7,072 bases of DNA from Coriobacteriales bacterium (GCA_031267175.1 JAIRZP010000034.1:1-7072), one strand, 5' to 3'; shown: positions 1 to 6,748, counted from the stretch's first letter. Program-made: numbers and translations. Notes: generated by a model from the letters alone, not told the origin.

Positions 1-782
1 ACAAGCTCCCCTGCTCGGGTTATCTTGAAAGTCGTGGCCTTGATACGCTCGGCAACCTGGGTGAGGTTGGCGTCCTCGGGCAGAGCCGCGACCACCGCGC
101 GCACCACACCGGGGCCGGAAACACCCACGTTAACAACCGCTTCGGCCTCACCCGAACCATGAAAAGCCCCGGCCATAAAGGGGTTGTCCTCCACGGCATT
201 GGCAAAAACCACCAGCTTGGCGCAGCCAATGGAATCCTCCGCGGCGGTAAGCCGGGCGGTCTCCAGCAGGGTCTGAGCCATCAACAGCACGGCATCCATA
301 TTGATGCCGGCGCGCGTAGAGCCAACGTTGACACTGGAGCAGACCCGCTCGGTGCTGGCCAGCGCGCGGGGGATCGAGGCAATCAGCTTGGCGTCGGTTG
401 CGCTGATACCCTTTTGCACGAGGGCAGAAAAACCTCCGACAAAATCCACTCCCACCTCGCAGGCAGCCCTGTTCAAAGCCAGTGCAATGGGAACAAAGTC
501 CTCGGCAGTGTGTACCGCGGTAGCACAGACCTCCGCCACCGGGGTAACCGAGAGGCGTTTATTGACAATGGGGATGCCGTATTCACGGGCAATCTGGTCG
601 GCGACGGGCACGAGCCGCTCTGCCGCGCTCGTCAACCGGTCATAGATCCGCTGAGAACAGACTTGTATGTCCGTATGGGCGCAGTCACGAATCGAGAGCC
701 CCAGCGTAATGGTGCGTATGTCGAGGTTCTGCTCAGAGATCATCGAGAGGGTCTCTTTGACCTCCTGCGGCGTCACCTGCAT
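1..782 (-). CDS. DUF711 / UPF0210 family protein, C-terminus cut off by window edge
   Basis: The 260 codons present match the N-terminal part of the DUF711 (UPF0210, COG2848) family, whose members are usually about 450 residues, so roughly 190 residues lie beyond the left edge. Recognisable blocks are DIRTITLGLSIRDC (residues 21-34), a GGFSALVQKG loop (116-125), a Cys/Gly-rich VNVGSTRAGIN segment (about 151-161), KLVVFANAVEDNPFMAGAF (189-207) and a VNVGVSGPGVV glycine loop (218-228). The biochemical role of the family is not established; it is cytosolic, and in many bacteria its gene sits beside a small ACT-domain protein, which could lie off this edge. The ATG at 780-782 is chosen because the family N-terminus begins about 20 residues before the DIRT motif. 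It overlaps the end of serS by 10 nt in another frame, which suggests translational coupling; no strong Shine-Dalgarno is visible. Family assignment is confident, function is not. Confidence 0.9.
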   Translation of the reverse strand, partial: MQVTPQEVKETLSMISEQNLDIRTITLGLSIRDCAHTDIQVCSQRIYDRLTSAAERLVPVADQIAREYGIPIVNKRLSVTPVAEVCATAVHTAEDFVPIALALNRAACEVGVDFVGGFSALVQKGISATDAKLIASIPRALASTERVCSSVNVGSTRAGINMDAVLLMAQTLLETARLTAAEDSIGCAKLVVFANAVEDNPFMAGAFHGSGEAEAVVNVGVSGPGVVRAVVAALPEDANLTQVAERIKATTFKITRAGEL

Positions 783-2053
783 GGGATTTCCCAGATGCCG
801 CGCAGGTAGGGTTGCAGGACCTCGGGCACGGCCACCGAGCCATCTGCACGCTGAAAGTTCTCCAGAATAGCGGCCATCGTCCTCCCCACGGCAAGCCCGC
901 TGCCGTTTAAGGTATGCAGCAGCTCGGGCCGCCCGCCCGTGGTCTCATCGCGCATACGGATGTTGGCACGGCGGGCCTGAAAGTCCCCGCAGTTTGAACA
1001 GGATGAAATCTCCTTGTAGTCCTCATAGGACGGCAACCAGACCTCCAGATCGTAGGTCTTGGCCGAGGCAAATCCCAGATCGCCCGTGCAGAGCTCTATG
1101 ACCCGGTACGGAATCTCCAAGAGTTGCAGTATATGCTCGGCATCGGCCACCATGAGCTCAAGCTCCGCGAAGGATTGTTCCGGGGAGGCAAACTTGACCA
1201 GCTCCACCTTGTCAAACTGATGCACCCGTATGAGGCCGCGGGTATCGCGCCCGGCGCTGCCCGCTTCCTCGCGAAAGCACGGCGTGTAGGCGCAGTAGTT
1301 GAGCGGCAGCTCGGCCGCGTCCAGCACCTCGCCGCGATGAATATTGGTGAGCATGACCTCGGCGGTGGGGATGAGATAGAGCCCTTCCGCGGTCTTGAAG
1401 AGATCCTCCTCAAACTTGGGGAGTTGACCGGTGCCGGTGAGCGTCTCGCGGTTTGCGAGCACCGGGCCCCACCATTCCTTGTACCCGCGCGAAATGTGGG
1501 TGTCGGCCATGAAGTTGATGAGCGCGCGTTCCAGGCTGGCACCCAGACCGCCGAGAAGGACGAAGCGGGACTTGGCCAGCTTGACGGCGCGTTCAAAGTC
1601 GATGATGCCGAGCTTGGGACCCAGATCCCAATGCGCCTGAGGCTCAAAGTCAAACGTGGGAAGCGTACCCCAGCGTCGCACCTCGACGTTATCCTCTTCG
1701 CTGGCTCCGCGTGGCGTGGTGCTCGACGGGAGATTGGGGAGTTGCAGCAGGGCGCGGGTCAGATCCGCTTCCACAAGCGTAAGCTCAGCGTCCAGCTCCT
1801 GGATGTGCTCGCCCCATCCGCGCACCTCTTCTCTGGCAGCTGCGGCCTCGTCCTTCTCACCGGCCTTCATCAGCTCGCCTATGCGCTTTGAAACGGTATT
1901 GCGCTGGGCCTTGAGGGCCTCGGCCTCGGCAATGAGTGCTCGCCGCCTCGCATCCGCAGCAAGAAAAACGCTGCTGTCCCAGTTGAAACCCCGGAGCAGC
2001 AGGGCCTCGCTCACCGTATCGATATGTTCCCTTACGTACCTTGCGTCTAACAT
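773..2053 (-). CDS. serS: Seryl-tRNA synthetase (class II)
   Basis: Cytosolic enzyme that charges tRNA-Ser (and tRNA-Sec) with serine using ATP. The 426-residue product has the family's usual length. Residues about 1-110 form the antiparallel coiled-coil tRNA-binding arm (MLDARYVREH start, charged helices to about 100). The catalytic core follows: motif 1 region around 170-200, the TAEV serine-site loop (230-233), motif 2 with FREEAGSAGRDTRGLIR (260-276) and HQFDKVE, the EISSCSNCGDFQARR segment (348-362), and motif 3 LNGSGLAVGRTMAAILE (382-398). All hallmark residues look intact. The ATG at 2051-2053 is preferred because MLDARYVREH is the conserved N-terminus; the open frame continues upstream but only by overlapping the ytxH-like gene. 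A weak AAGGTG lies about 12 nt upstream. Only 25 nt separate it from the ytxH-like stop and it overlaps the DUF711 start, so it is probably the middle gene of one transcription unit. Confidence 0.98.
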   Translation of the reverse strand: MLDARYVREHIDTVSEALLLRGFNWDSSVFLAADARRRALIAEAEALKAQRNTVSKRIGELMKAGEKDEAAAAREEVRGWGEHIQELDAELTLVEADLTRALLQLPNLPSSTTPRGASEEDNVEVRRWGTLPTFDFEPQAHWDLGPKLGIIDFERAVKLAKSRFVLLGGLGASLERALINFMADTHISRGYKEWWGPVLANRETLTGTGQLPKFEEDLFKTAEGLYLIPTAEVMLTNIHRGEVLDAAELPLNYCAYTPCFREEAGSAGRDTRGLIRVHQFDKVELVKFASPEQSFAELELMVADAEHILQLLEIPYRVIELCTGDLGFASAKTYDLEVWLPSYEDYKEISSCSNCGDFQARRANIRMRDETTGGRPELLHTLNGSGLAVGRTMAAILENFQRADGSVAVPEVLQPYLRGIWEIPCR

Positions 2054-2078
2054 CGGAGCTAAGCACACCTTAGTCTTA

Positions 2079-2729
2079 CTACTTGTCTGTGGGCTCCGGC
2101 TTGGCAGTGTCGCTGGTGGCCTCAGCAGGCTTGGCGCTGGCATGCTCGGCTTCTACTGGCTTTGTATTAACAGGCGCTGCCTCAGACACAGCAGCTGCCC
2201 CGGCCTCGACAGCCTGTGTCGCAGCGTCGCTGGCCTTTTCCAGGGTTTCCGCATGCGAATCGGTAGCCACATCGGCCGCTTTGGCTTCCTTTTCTGTTGC
2301 CTTGGCATCGTTGGTAGCTACATCGGCCGCGGCAGTCCTGAGATCATCGGCAGCGTTGTCTATCTGGCCTTTGACTACGTCCGCCTCCTGGTCTATTTTG
2401 TCGTTGGTAATCGGCATCTGCGCGTTGATGGCGTCGCGCGCGCTCTGGGCGTTCTTTGCCACCTGCTCAGCAATCGCGCTTCGGGCATTTTCGATCTTCT
2501 GCCTGAGTTCGTCATTGGCCTTGGCCGCCGTGCTCTGCACATTGGCAGCCTCGGCCTTGACCCTTTGATAGCCCTGAGAGTAGAGATCCGCCCCCTCGCC
2601 CCAGAGTTCCTCTGCCTTATCGGTTAACAGGGCGCGGGTATCCTTGCCGCTGCGCGGGGCAAACAGCAGGGCCACACCGGCACCAAGAACGCCGCCGACC
2701 AAAAACATTCTGAATCTTCCGTGTGCCAT
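2079..2729 (-). CDS. YtxH domain-containing membrane-anchored protein
   Basis: A 216-residue protein. Residues about 7-25 form one hydrophobic segment, FLVGGVLGAGVALLFAP, followed directly by RSGKDTR. This Gly-rich helix plus APxSGKxTR signature defines YtxH (PF12732), a family linked in Bacillus to general stress but of unknown biochemical role. The protein is probably anchored by this N-terminal helix. The rest is polar and helical (about 30-140, with many Ala/Lys/Glu/Gln/Asp and LEA-like character), ending in a low-complexity Ala/Glu/Thr/Pro/Lys tail (about 145-216) that is likely disordered. This tail makes it longer than minimal YtxH proteins of about 100-150 residues. The start ATG (2727-2729) has a strong GGAGG (2734-2738) four nt upstream, and an extended -10 promoter lies in the gap before it. 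It is first in the apparent ytxH-serS-DUF711 unit. Confidence 0.82.
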   Translation of the reverse strand: MAHGRFRMFLVGGVLGAGVALLFAPRSGKDTRALLTDKAEELWGEGADLYSQGYQRVKAEAANVQSTAAKANDELRQKIENARSAIAEQVAKNAQSARDAINAQMPITNDKIDQEADVVKGQIDNAADDLRTAAADVATNDAKATEKEAKAADVATDSHAETLEKASDAATQAVEAGAAAVSEAAPVNTKPVEAEHASAKPAEATSDTAKPEPTDK

Positions 2730-2777
2730 AGCTCCTCCATCTTTACGCCGGTAAGACCGGACTTACGGGTTTGTTTG

Positions 2778-2786
2778 ATTGTACCA
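2778..2786 (-). promoter_or_regulatory. Extended -10 promoter for ytxH-serS-DUF711 unit
   Basis: On the minus strand the 82-bp gap between the MBL-fold gene and the ytxH-like gene contains TGGTACAAT, an extended -10 element (TGn + TACAAT, hexamer 2778-2783). The predicted start of transcription near 2771 gives a leader of about 41 nt that includes the GGAGG ribosome site. No good TTGACA-like -35 is visible at 16-18 nt, as is usual for extended -10 promoters. The leader also holds small inverted repeats (CCGG-TAAGA-CCGG at 2748-2760 and GTAAG/CTTAC) of uncertain meaning. Confidence 0.55.
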
Positions 2787-2811
2787 CTTACGCGCTACGC
2801 AAACGGGCATG

Positions 2812-3633
2812 TTAGAGCGTTATCTCCAAGCCGTCATTGGCAGCGAGGATGGCACCTTCGTGAGGGGCGAGCAGTTCCTGCAACTCCTGTGCGGTGATAG
2901 GCTCATCGTAGTGCATGGTCAGATGGGTGAGAAAGGTCTTTTTTGCTCTGAGTTCCTGGGCCAGACACACCGCCTCATCAATGGTGTGATGGACGCCTGG
3001 CATCCAATTACGACCGTTAAACGTGGCATCGATGATAAGCACCTCGACACCCTTAAGCTTCTCAAGCACCTCAGGAGCAAGCGGCCCGGTATCGGGAAAA
3101 TAGGCAATGCGCCTGCTCTCAGCCGTGCCTTCTCCGCCCAGCTTCTCTATGAGAAAACCAAAGGTCTGGGTGCCGTGCGTGGCTGGCAAGGCGGTGTAGC
3201 GCACCCCATCAAACTCCAGGCTCTGCCAGGCTTCGACGCGGTGCGGCTCCAGCGTTTCTTCCATAAAGGCAAACTGGCTGGCAATAGCGGCAAGCGTAAA
3301 ACTGCCAGCATAAATCGGCAGTGGCTTATGGGATCTCAGGCGCACGTAGAACTCAAACTCCGCAATGCCGCCAATGTGGTCGAAGTGTTCGTGCGTAAAG
3401 AGGACCTGGTCTATGTCCTTGACTCGGGCAAGTGAGAGTTGCATGCGCAGGTCGGGGTCGGCATCAATAAGCGTGTTCTGCGTGCCGCTGATGAGGAGTG
3501 CGGCGCAGCCCCGCCGTGCCGCGGGATTGTGCAGCGCTTCTTCGCATGCCTTGCAGCCGCAGTAAAAACTCGGCACGCCAGAGGAAGCGCCCGTGCCGAG
3601 GAATCGCAGGGTATGTGTGCCGTGGATGGTCAA
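2812..3633 (-). CDS. MBL-fold metal-dependent hydrolase, PhnP-like
   Basis: A 273-residue metallo-beta-lactamase-fold hydrolase. The N-terminus FLGTGASSGVPSFYCGCKAC (11-30) matches the PhnP/phosphoribosyl-cyclic-phosphate-phosphodiesterase branch, where a GTG(A/S)xGxP strand precedes a Cys cluster (C25, C27, C30) that can hold a structural zinc. The catalytic metal motif is THEHFDHIGG (H81, H83, D85, H86), followed by H153 (ATHG), D181 (YFPDTG) and H237 (LTHLTMHYD), a full set for two metal ions. The likely reaction is phosphodiester hydrolysis, for example of a cyclic phosphate or cyclic nucleotide; the substrate cannot be read from sequence. No other phn genes lie in the window, so a role in C-P lyase metabolism is doubtful. 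The start is TTG (3631-3633): no in-frame ATG or GTG lies nearby and the conserved strand begins ten residues later. The ribosome site is poor. It follows rubrerythrin by 63 nt and may be co-transcribed with it. Confidence 0.88.
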   Translation of the reverse strand: MTIHGTHTLRFLGTGASSGVPSFYCGCKACEEALHNPAARRGCAALLISGTQNTLIDADPDLRMQLSLARVKDIDQVLFTHEHFDHIGGIAEFEFYVRLRSHKPLPIYAGSFTLAAIASQFAFMEETLEPHRVEAWQSLEFDGVRYTALPATHGTQTFGFLIEKLGGEGTAESRRIAYFPDTGPLAPEVLEKLKGVEVLIIDATFNGRNWMPGVHHTIDEAVCLAQELRAKKTFLTHLTMHYDEPITAQELQELLAPHEGAILAANDGLEITL

Positions 3634-3641
3634 GGCTTTGT

Positions 3642-3685
3642 GCTCAACAGGTAAGGCCCCTGGCGCACAGCAGGTTGTTTTGAGC
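3642..3685 (-). other. Imperfect inverted repeat in the rubrerythrin-MBL gap
   Basis: On the minus strand, GCTCAAAACA (3676-3685) and TGTTGAGC (3642-3649) can pair over 8 bp with a 2-nt bulge, closing a loop of about 26 nt. There is no U-run after it, so it does not look like an intrinsic terminator. Its downstream arm ends 8 nt before the TTG start of the MBL-fold gene and covers the only purine-rich bases there. It could attenuate read-through or translation, or be chance. Confidence 0.3.
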
Positions 3686-3696
3686 TTTACGAAGCA

Positions 3697-4251
3697 CTAG
3701 TAGTTCTCGCACCTGAGCTCATAGTAGGCCTTGGGGTGAGAGCAGGCCGGACACACCTCAGGCGGCTCGGTGCCAAAGTGGATGTAGCCACACTTCAGGC
3801 ACTTCCAGGCTACAACGTTGTCGTTCTTGAATACGGTGCCGTTTTCCAGATGGTCGATAAGCGTGCGATAGCGGTCCTCGTGATGCCGTTCCACCTCGCC
3901 TACCCGCTCAAAGAGTATGGCGATGTTCTTAAAGCCCTCCGTGTGGGCCACCTCGGCAAACTCCTTGTACATACGGATCCACTCCTCGTTCTCGCCGGCA
4001 GCCGCATCGGCAAGATTGGCCAGCGTGCTGGGAATCTTTCCCTTGACATCGCCGTCGTTACGCAGGGTCTTGAACCACATCTTGGCGTGCTGGGTCTCGT
4101 TGCCAGAGGTCTCGTCAAAGATGTTGCCAATCTGCTGATACCCCTCGGAGCGGGCTACCTTGGCATAATACCCATACTTGGTTGCCGCCTGGCTCTCGCC
4201 AGCAAACGCGTACTCGAGGTTCTCCTTGGTTTTAGATGATGAAAAGTCCAT
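3697..4251 (-). CDS. rbr: Rubrerythrin (non-haem di-iron peroxidase)
   Basis: A 184-residue cytosolic protein that reduces hydrogen peroxide to water in anaerobes, taking electrons from rubredoxin or an NAD(P)H-rubredoxin reductase. It has the classic two-domain build. A four-helix ferritin-like domain (about 1-140) carries the di-iron ligands: E19 in FAGES, the first ExxH pair E52/H55 (ETQH), Glu in EFAEVAHTE (97-105), and the second ExxH pair E121/H124 (ERHH). A C-terminal rubredoxin-like domain (about 146-184) has CLKCG (C151, C154) and CPACSHP (C167, C170) as the Fe(Cys)4 site. Length and motifs are normal and nothing is missing. The ATG at 4249-4251 has an excellent AGGAGG (4256-4261) four nt upstream. 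A perfect TATAAT lies in the gap before it, so it is probably transcribed on its own promoter, perhaps with the MBL-fold gene. I saw no clear PerR-type operator. Confidence 0.97.
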   Translation of the reverse strand: MDFSSSKTKENLEYAFAGESQAATKYGYYAKVARSEGYQQIGNIFDETSGNETQHAKMWFKTLRNDGDVKGKIPSTLANLADAAAGENEEWIRMYKEFAEVAHTEGFKNIAILFERVGEVERHHEDRYRTLIDHLENGTVFKNDNVVAWKCLKCGYIHFGTEPPEVCPACSHPKAYYELRCENY

Positions 4252-4303
4252 GTCTCCTCCTGAAATATACTGGGTTATTTGGGATTACGCTTGAAGTCTC
4301 TCG

Positions 4304-4312
4304 ATTATAGCA
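4304..4312 (-). promoter_or_regulatory. Extended -10 promoter of rubrerythrin
   Basis: The minus strand reads TGCTATAAT: a consensus TATAAT hexamer (4304-4309) with a TGn extension. The predicted transcription start near 4297 leaves a leader of about 45 nt ending in the AGGAGG ribosome site. No convincing -35 is present at 16-18 nt. A second AT-rich hexamer, TATATT (about 4264-4269), is nearer the start codon but would overlap the ribosome-binding region. Confidence 0.6.
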
Positions 4313-4352
4313 CTCCAACACAGGTGTACGGGAGCCTATGACTCACGCACGC

Positions 4353-4398
4353 AAAAAACACCAGTGGAGCGGTTTGAGCGGCGAGCGCCCCGGTGGTG
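4353..4398 (-). terminator. Intrinsic terminator after the second NlpC/P60 gene
   Basis: Starting 2 nt after the stop codon, the minus strand reads CACCACCGGGGCG, a 14-nt loop, then CGCTCCACTGGTG, followed directly by TTTTTT (4353-4358). The arms pair over 13 positions with a two-base internal mismatch and one G-U pair, giving a GC-rich stem with a U-tract, the usual rho-independent form. It separates the hydrolase pair from rubrerythrin. Confidence 0.75.
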
Positions 4399-4399
4399 G

Positions 4400-5488
4400 T
4401 CAGAAGCGCAAAACGATAGTGCTGTCTATCTCCCATGACGAGACACAGACGGTCTGTCCCGGCAGCGGTGCATGGATGAACTGTCCGCCGCCGATATAGA
4501 TGGCGACATGGGTGGCGATGCTCTCTGGCCAGTACAGCACATCGCCGGGGGACGCCCCGCCGCTGGCATAGGGCCAACTGGCAGATGCGTTGGCATACTG
4601 CGCATAGGTACTGCGCCCGATGGAGCCGCGGCCAGCTTGGCTGTAGCACCAGGAGGTAAGCCCGGAACAGTCAAAGGAATCCGGCCCCGCGCCTCCCGCC
4701 GCATAAGGGCTGCCAATGCGGGAGTATGCGGCTGACACGACATCGCTGTAGCCCTCGGAAGGAATGGGAGTGGCCGTATAGCTGGGAGTATCAACCACGC
4801 TGGAAGTCTGTTGAATCACTTCTACGCGCGCTGCCTGCTCCGCGTCGAGGAGCGCCAGAGCCTCGGCACTGAGTGAGGCGACGATGGACTGCTGCTCGGC
4901 CACAAGCTCCTCGGCCTTGGCCTTGGCGGCCTCAACCTCGGCCAGATACTCTGCGGCGGCGCTTTCCTGAAGAGAGAACTCCTCGTGAGCGGCCTCGGCC
5001 TCGGCACGGGCATCCTTATTGCTCTGGATGAGCGTGGCGTTTTCCTGATTGATGACGTTGATGAGATCCCAGCTGGTTGTGAACTCCTCAAAGCTGGAGG
5101 CACCAAAGATTACGTTGAGAAAGTTGAGCGGCCCGTCCTTGTACATCTGGTGAGCGCGGCTGCCCAAGCGGGCCTGCGTGTCCACGATAATGGCCAGTGC
5201 AGCGTCGCTGCGGGCCTGCGCCTCATCCATGGCCGCGAGTGCCTCTTCATGCGCCGTGGCAGCCATAAAGTAGCTGTCGGTGGCCTGCTGCGCCTGCGCC
5301 TCGGCGGCGGCAAGCGCGGCACTGGCCTCGTCGGCCTCGGCCTGTTTCTCGGCCGCAGTGGGTGCCGCGTAGGCGGAAGAGAGATTGAAGGGCAAGAGGA
5401 GTGCCAGCGCCAGAATGCTTACGAGTGCGCAGCTCAAGGTCTTTCTGAGCTTGCCTGAGCCTTGAGGCTCCTTTTTAGTATTCGTCAT
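4400..5488 (-). CDS. Secreted NlpC/P60 peptidoglycan hydrolase with PcsB-like coiled coil (copy 2)
   Basis: A 362-residue exported cell-wall endopeptidase of the type that cuts stem peptides (usually the D-Glu to diamino-acid bond). It has a signal peptide (LRKT, hydrophobic core about 20-33, likely cleavage after AYA near 39-41), an Ala/Glu-rich coiled coil (about 44-215) containing the PcsB-like MYKDGPLNFLNVIFGASSFE segment (115-134), a Ser/Thr/Pro linker (about 227-245) and a C-terminal NlpC/P60 domain (about 247-362). Catalytic residues are visible: C274 in DCSGL, H327 in HVAIYIGGG, and H339 in IHAP. It differs from copy 1 in lacking the aromatic YVW before the Cys (PYAAGG here) and in a four-residue SIAT insertion before the catalytic His. 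The ATG at 5486-5488 is chosen because it follows a GGGAG site that is conserved in both copies; an upstream in-frame TTG would translate the conserved leader. The coiled coil may keep the enzyme inactive until a partner, such as an FtsEX-like complex, releases it; that is inferred from PcsB. Confidence 0.93.
   Translation of the reverse strand: MTNTKKEPQGSGKLRKTLSCALVSILALALLLPFNLSSAYAAPTAAEKQAEADEASAALAAAEAQAQQATDSYFMAATAHEEALAAMDEAQARSDAALAIIVDTQARLGSRAHQMYKDGPLNFLNVIFGASSFEEFTTSWDLINVINQENATLIQSNKDARAEAEAAHEEFSLQESAAAEYLAEVEAAKAKAEELVAEQQSIVASLSAEALALLDAEQAARVEVIQQTSSVVDTPSYTATPIPSEGYSDVVSAAYSRIGSPYAAGGAGPDSFDCSGLTSWCYSQAGRGSIGRSTYAQYANASASWPYASGGASPGDVLYWPESIATHVAIYIGGGQFIHAPLPGQTVCVSSWEIDSTIVLRF
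5079..5140 (-). repeat. 62-nt segment identical to copy 1 (6336-6397)
   Basis: This stretch encoding the HQMYKDG...SSFEEF region is identical base for base to 6336-6397 in the paralog, including third codon positions, while flanking coiled-coil sequence has diverged. Confidence 0.9.
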
Positions 5489-5596
5489 CCCTGTTCTCCC
5501 GTTGCTGCTCGTGGGTATCTTGCAGTTCAAGCTATCGCATCAGGCATGCGCGCGCACAAAACCGCGTGCAAGCAAAAACCTCGGACACACAGTATA
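5489..5596 (-). promoter_or_regulatory. Promoter and conserved leader of NlpC/P60 copy 2
   Basis: The 150-bp gap between the paralogs carries a -10 hexamer TATACT (5591-5596) followed by GTGTGTCC (5583-5590), a CACGCGGTTTTGT block (5556-5568) and a 27-nt block (5491-5517) containing the GGGAG ribosome site. All are identical to blocks upstream of copy 1. The variable part between them differs. The predicted leader is about 95 nt. No good -35 is seen and there is no TGn extension here, unlike copy 1. No clear terminator for copy 1 is visible in 5597-5638, so some read-through from copy 1 is possible. Confidence 0.6.
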
Positions 5597-5638
5597 ACGC
5601 TTTTGAAAGGGAGGATGGGGCTGAAAATACTATTGTTT

Positions 5639-6748
5639 CTAGAACCTCAGTACCGTGGCGTTATTGATATTCCACGACGAATAGCAGACGCTCTGTCCTG
5701 GCAACGGGGCATGGATGTAGGAGCCGCCGCCAACATAGATGGCCACGTGTCCCGGCCACCAGAGCACATCGCCCGGCTCCGCGCCTCCACTGGAATAGGG
5801 CCAACGGGCAGAAGCATTGCTGTGCTGGGAGCTGTCAGTACGGCCAATGTAACCACGGCCTGCCTGGCTGTAGCACCAGGAGGTGAGGCCGGAGCAGTCA
5901 AAGGCGTTGGGGCCAGAGGCAGCCCAGACATACGGGCACCCAAGACGCGAGACCGCGGCGGAGACAACATCGCCATAGCCTCCCGAAGGCGGAGGTGGAG
6001 CAGTATAGCCGTAGTCGTAGGAGGGGTTGTTCTGGGCGTTTCGCGCGGCCTCAGCGGCTGCGGCGGCGGCTTCGGCGGCGCGGCGTGCGGCTTCCTCGGC
6101 CTCAACCAGCGCGGCAACCTCGGCCTCCAAGCCATCCAGTATGGCTGCCTGTTCGTCTACGAGCTGTTCGGCCCTGACCTTGACGGCTTCAGCCTCGGCG
6201 AGGCGCTCTGCAGCCAGCTTTTCCTGAGCGGAGAACTCATCGTGAGCAGCCTGGGCCTCGGCACGGGCGTCCTTATTGTCCTGGATGAGAGTGGCATTCT
6301 CCTGATTGATGGCGTTGATGAGCTCCCAGCTGGTCGTGAACTCCTCAAAGCTGGAGGCACCAAAGATTACGTTGAGAAAGTTGAGCGGCCCGTCCTTATA
6401 CATCTGGTGGGCTCGGTTACCCAAGCGTTCCTGTGTGTAAGTGATGACCCCTTGGGCAGCGTCTATGCGGCCCTGTGCCTCATTCATAGCCGCGATGGCA
6501 GCATCGTGTGCTTCGACATCTTGGCGATAGATATCGCGCAGTTTTATCATCTCTTCCTCGGCAACCGCAAGCGCGGCGCTGGCCTCGTCGGCCTCGGCCT
6601 GCTTTTCTGCCGAAGTGGGTGCCGCGTATGCGGAGGAGAGGCTAAAGGGTACAAGAAGGGTCATGGCCAGAATGACTATGAGAGCACAGCTCAAGATCGT
6701 TCTGAGTGTGCCCGCCCCAAGGTAGTGAGGCGCTTTATTGGTATGCAT
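5639..6748 (-). CDS. Secreted NlpC/P60 peptidoglycan hydrolase with PcsB-like coiled coil (copy 1)
   Basis: A 369-residue paralog of the next gene with the same layout: signal peptide (hydrophobic core about 21-35, likely cleavage after AYA near 40-42), long Ala/Glu coiled coil (about 45-240), a Pro-rich hinge PPPPSGG (251-257), and an NlpC/P60 domain (about 259-369). The catalytic set is C285 in FDCSGL, H334 in GHVAIYVGGG and H346 in IHAP. The domain has the more canonical CPYVWAASGP lead into the Cys. The coiled coil ends in an almost pure Ala/Glu/Arg helix (218-238). Residues 112-173 match copy 2 at 57 of 62 positions. It probably trims or remodels peptidoglycan at the cell surface, with the coiled coil gating activity (inferred from PcsB-type enzymes). 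The ATG at 6746-6748 lies 9-13 nt after GGGAG in a leader shared with copy 2. It starts the tandem pair. Confidence 0.94.
   Translation of the reverse strand: MHTNKAPHYLGAGTLRTILSCALIVILAMTLLVPFSLSSAYAAPTSAEKQAEADEASAALAVAEEEMIKLRDIYRQDVEAHDAAIAAMNEAQGRIDAAQGVITYTQERLGNRAHQMYKDGPLNFLNVIFGASSFEEFTTSWELINAINQENATLIQDNKDARAEAQAAHDEFSAQEKLAAERLAEAEAVKVRAEQLVDEQAAILDGLEAEVAALVEAEEAARRAAEAAAAAAEAARNAQNNPSYDYGYTAPPPPSGGYGDVVSAAVSRLGCPYVWAASGPNAFDCSGLTSWCYSQAGRGYIGRTDSSQHSNASARWPYSSGGAEPGDVLWWPGHVAIYVGGGSYIHAPLPGQSVCYSSWNINNATVLRF
6336..6397 (-). repeat. 62-nt segment identical to copy 2 (5079-5140)
   Basis: Partner of the identical stretch in the second paralog; it covers the most conserved part of the PcsB-like coiled coil. 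Confidence 0.9.

Noticed and set aside
2054..2143. Upstream extension of the serS reading frame by 30 residues
   Set aside because: It overlaps the end of the ytxH-like gene, has a Pro/Ser-rich composition, and the conserved SerS N-terminus MLDARY begins at 2053.
1656..2627. 323-residue plus-strand open frame antisense to serS/ytxH-like
   Set aside because: Composition and lack of motifs mark it as a shadow of the minus-strand genes.
3642..3685. Intrinsic terminator after rubrerythrin
   Set aside because: The inverted repeat has a long loop and no U-tract.
4252..4312. PerR-type operator at the rubrerythrin promoter
   Set aside because: No TTATAAT-N-ATTATAA palindrome; only the -10 itself resembles a half site.
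5489..5530. Longer start (TTG) for NlpC/P60 copy 2
   Set aside because: It would translate the conserved non-coding leader block; copy 1 starts after the same block, and the signal peptide is complete from the ATG at 5488.
5489..5596. ydaO-type c-di-AMP riboswitch upstream of the NlpC/P60 genes
   Set aside because: The gene context would fit, but the leader is short and lacks the conserved core sequences I know for that class.
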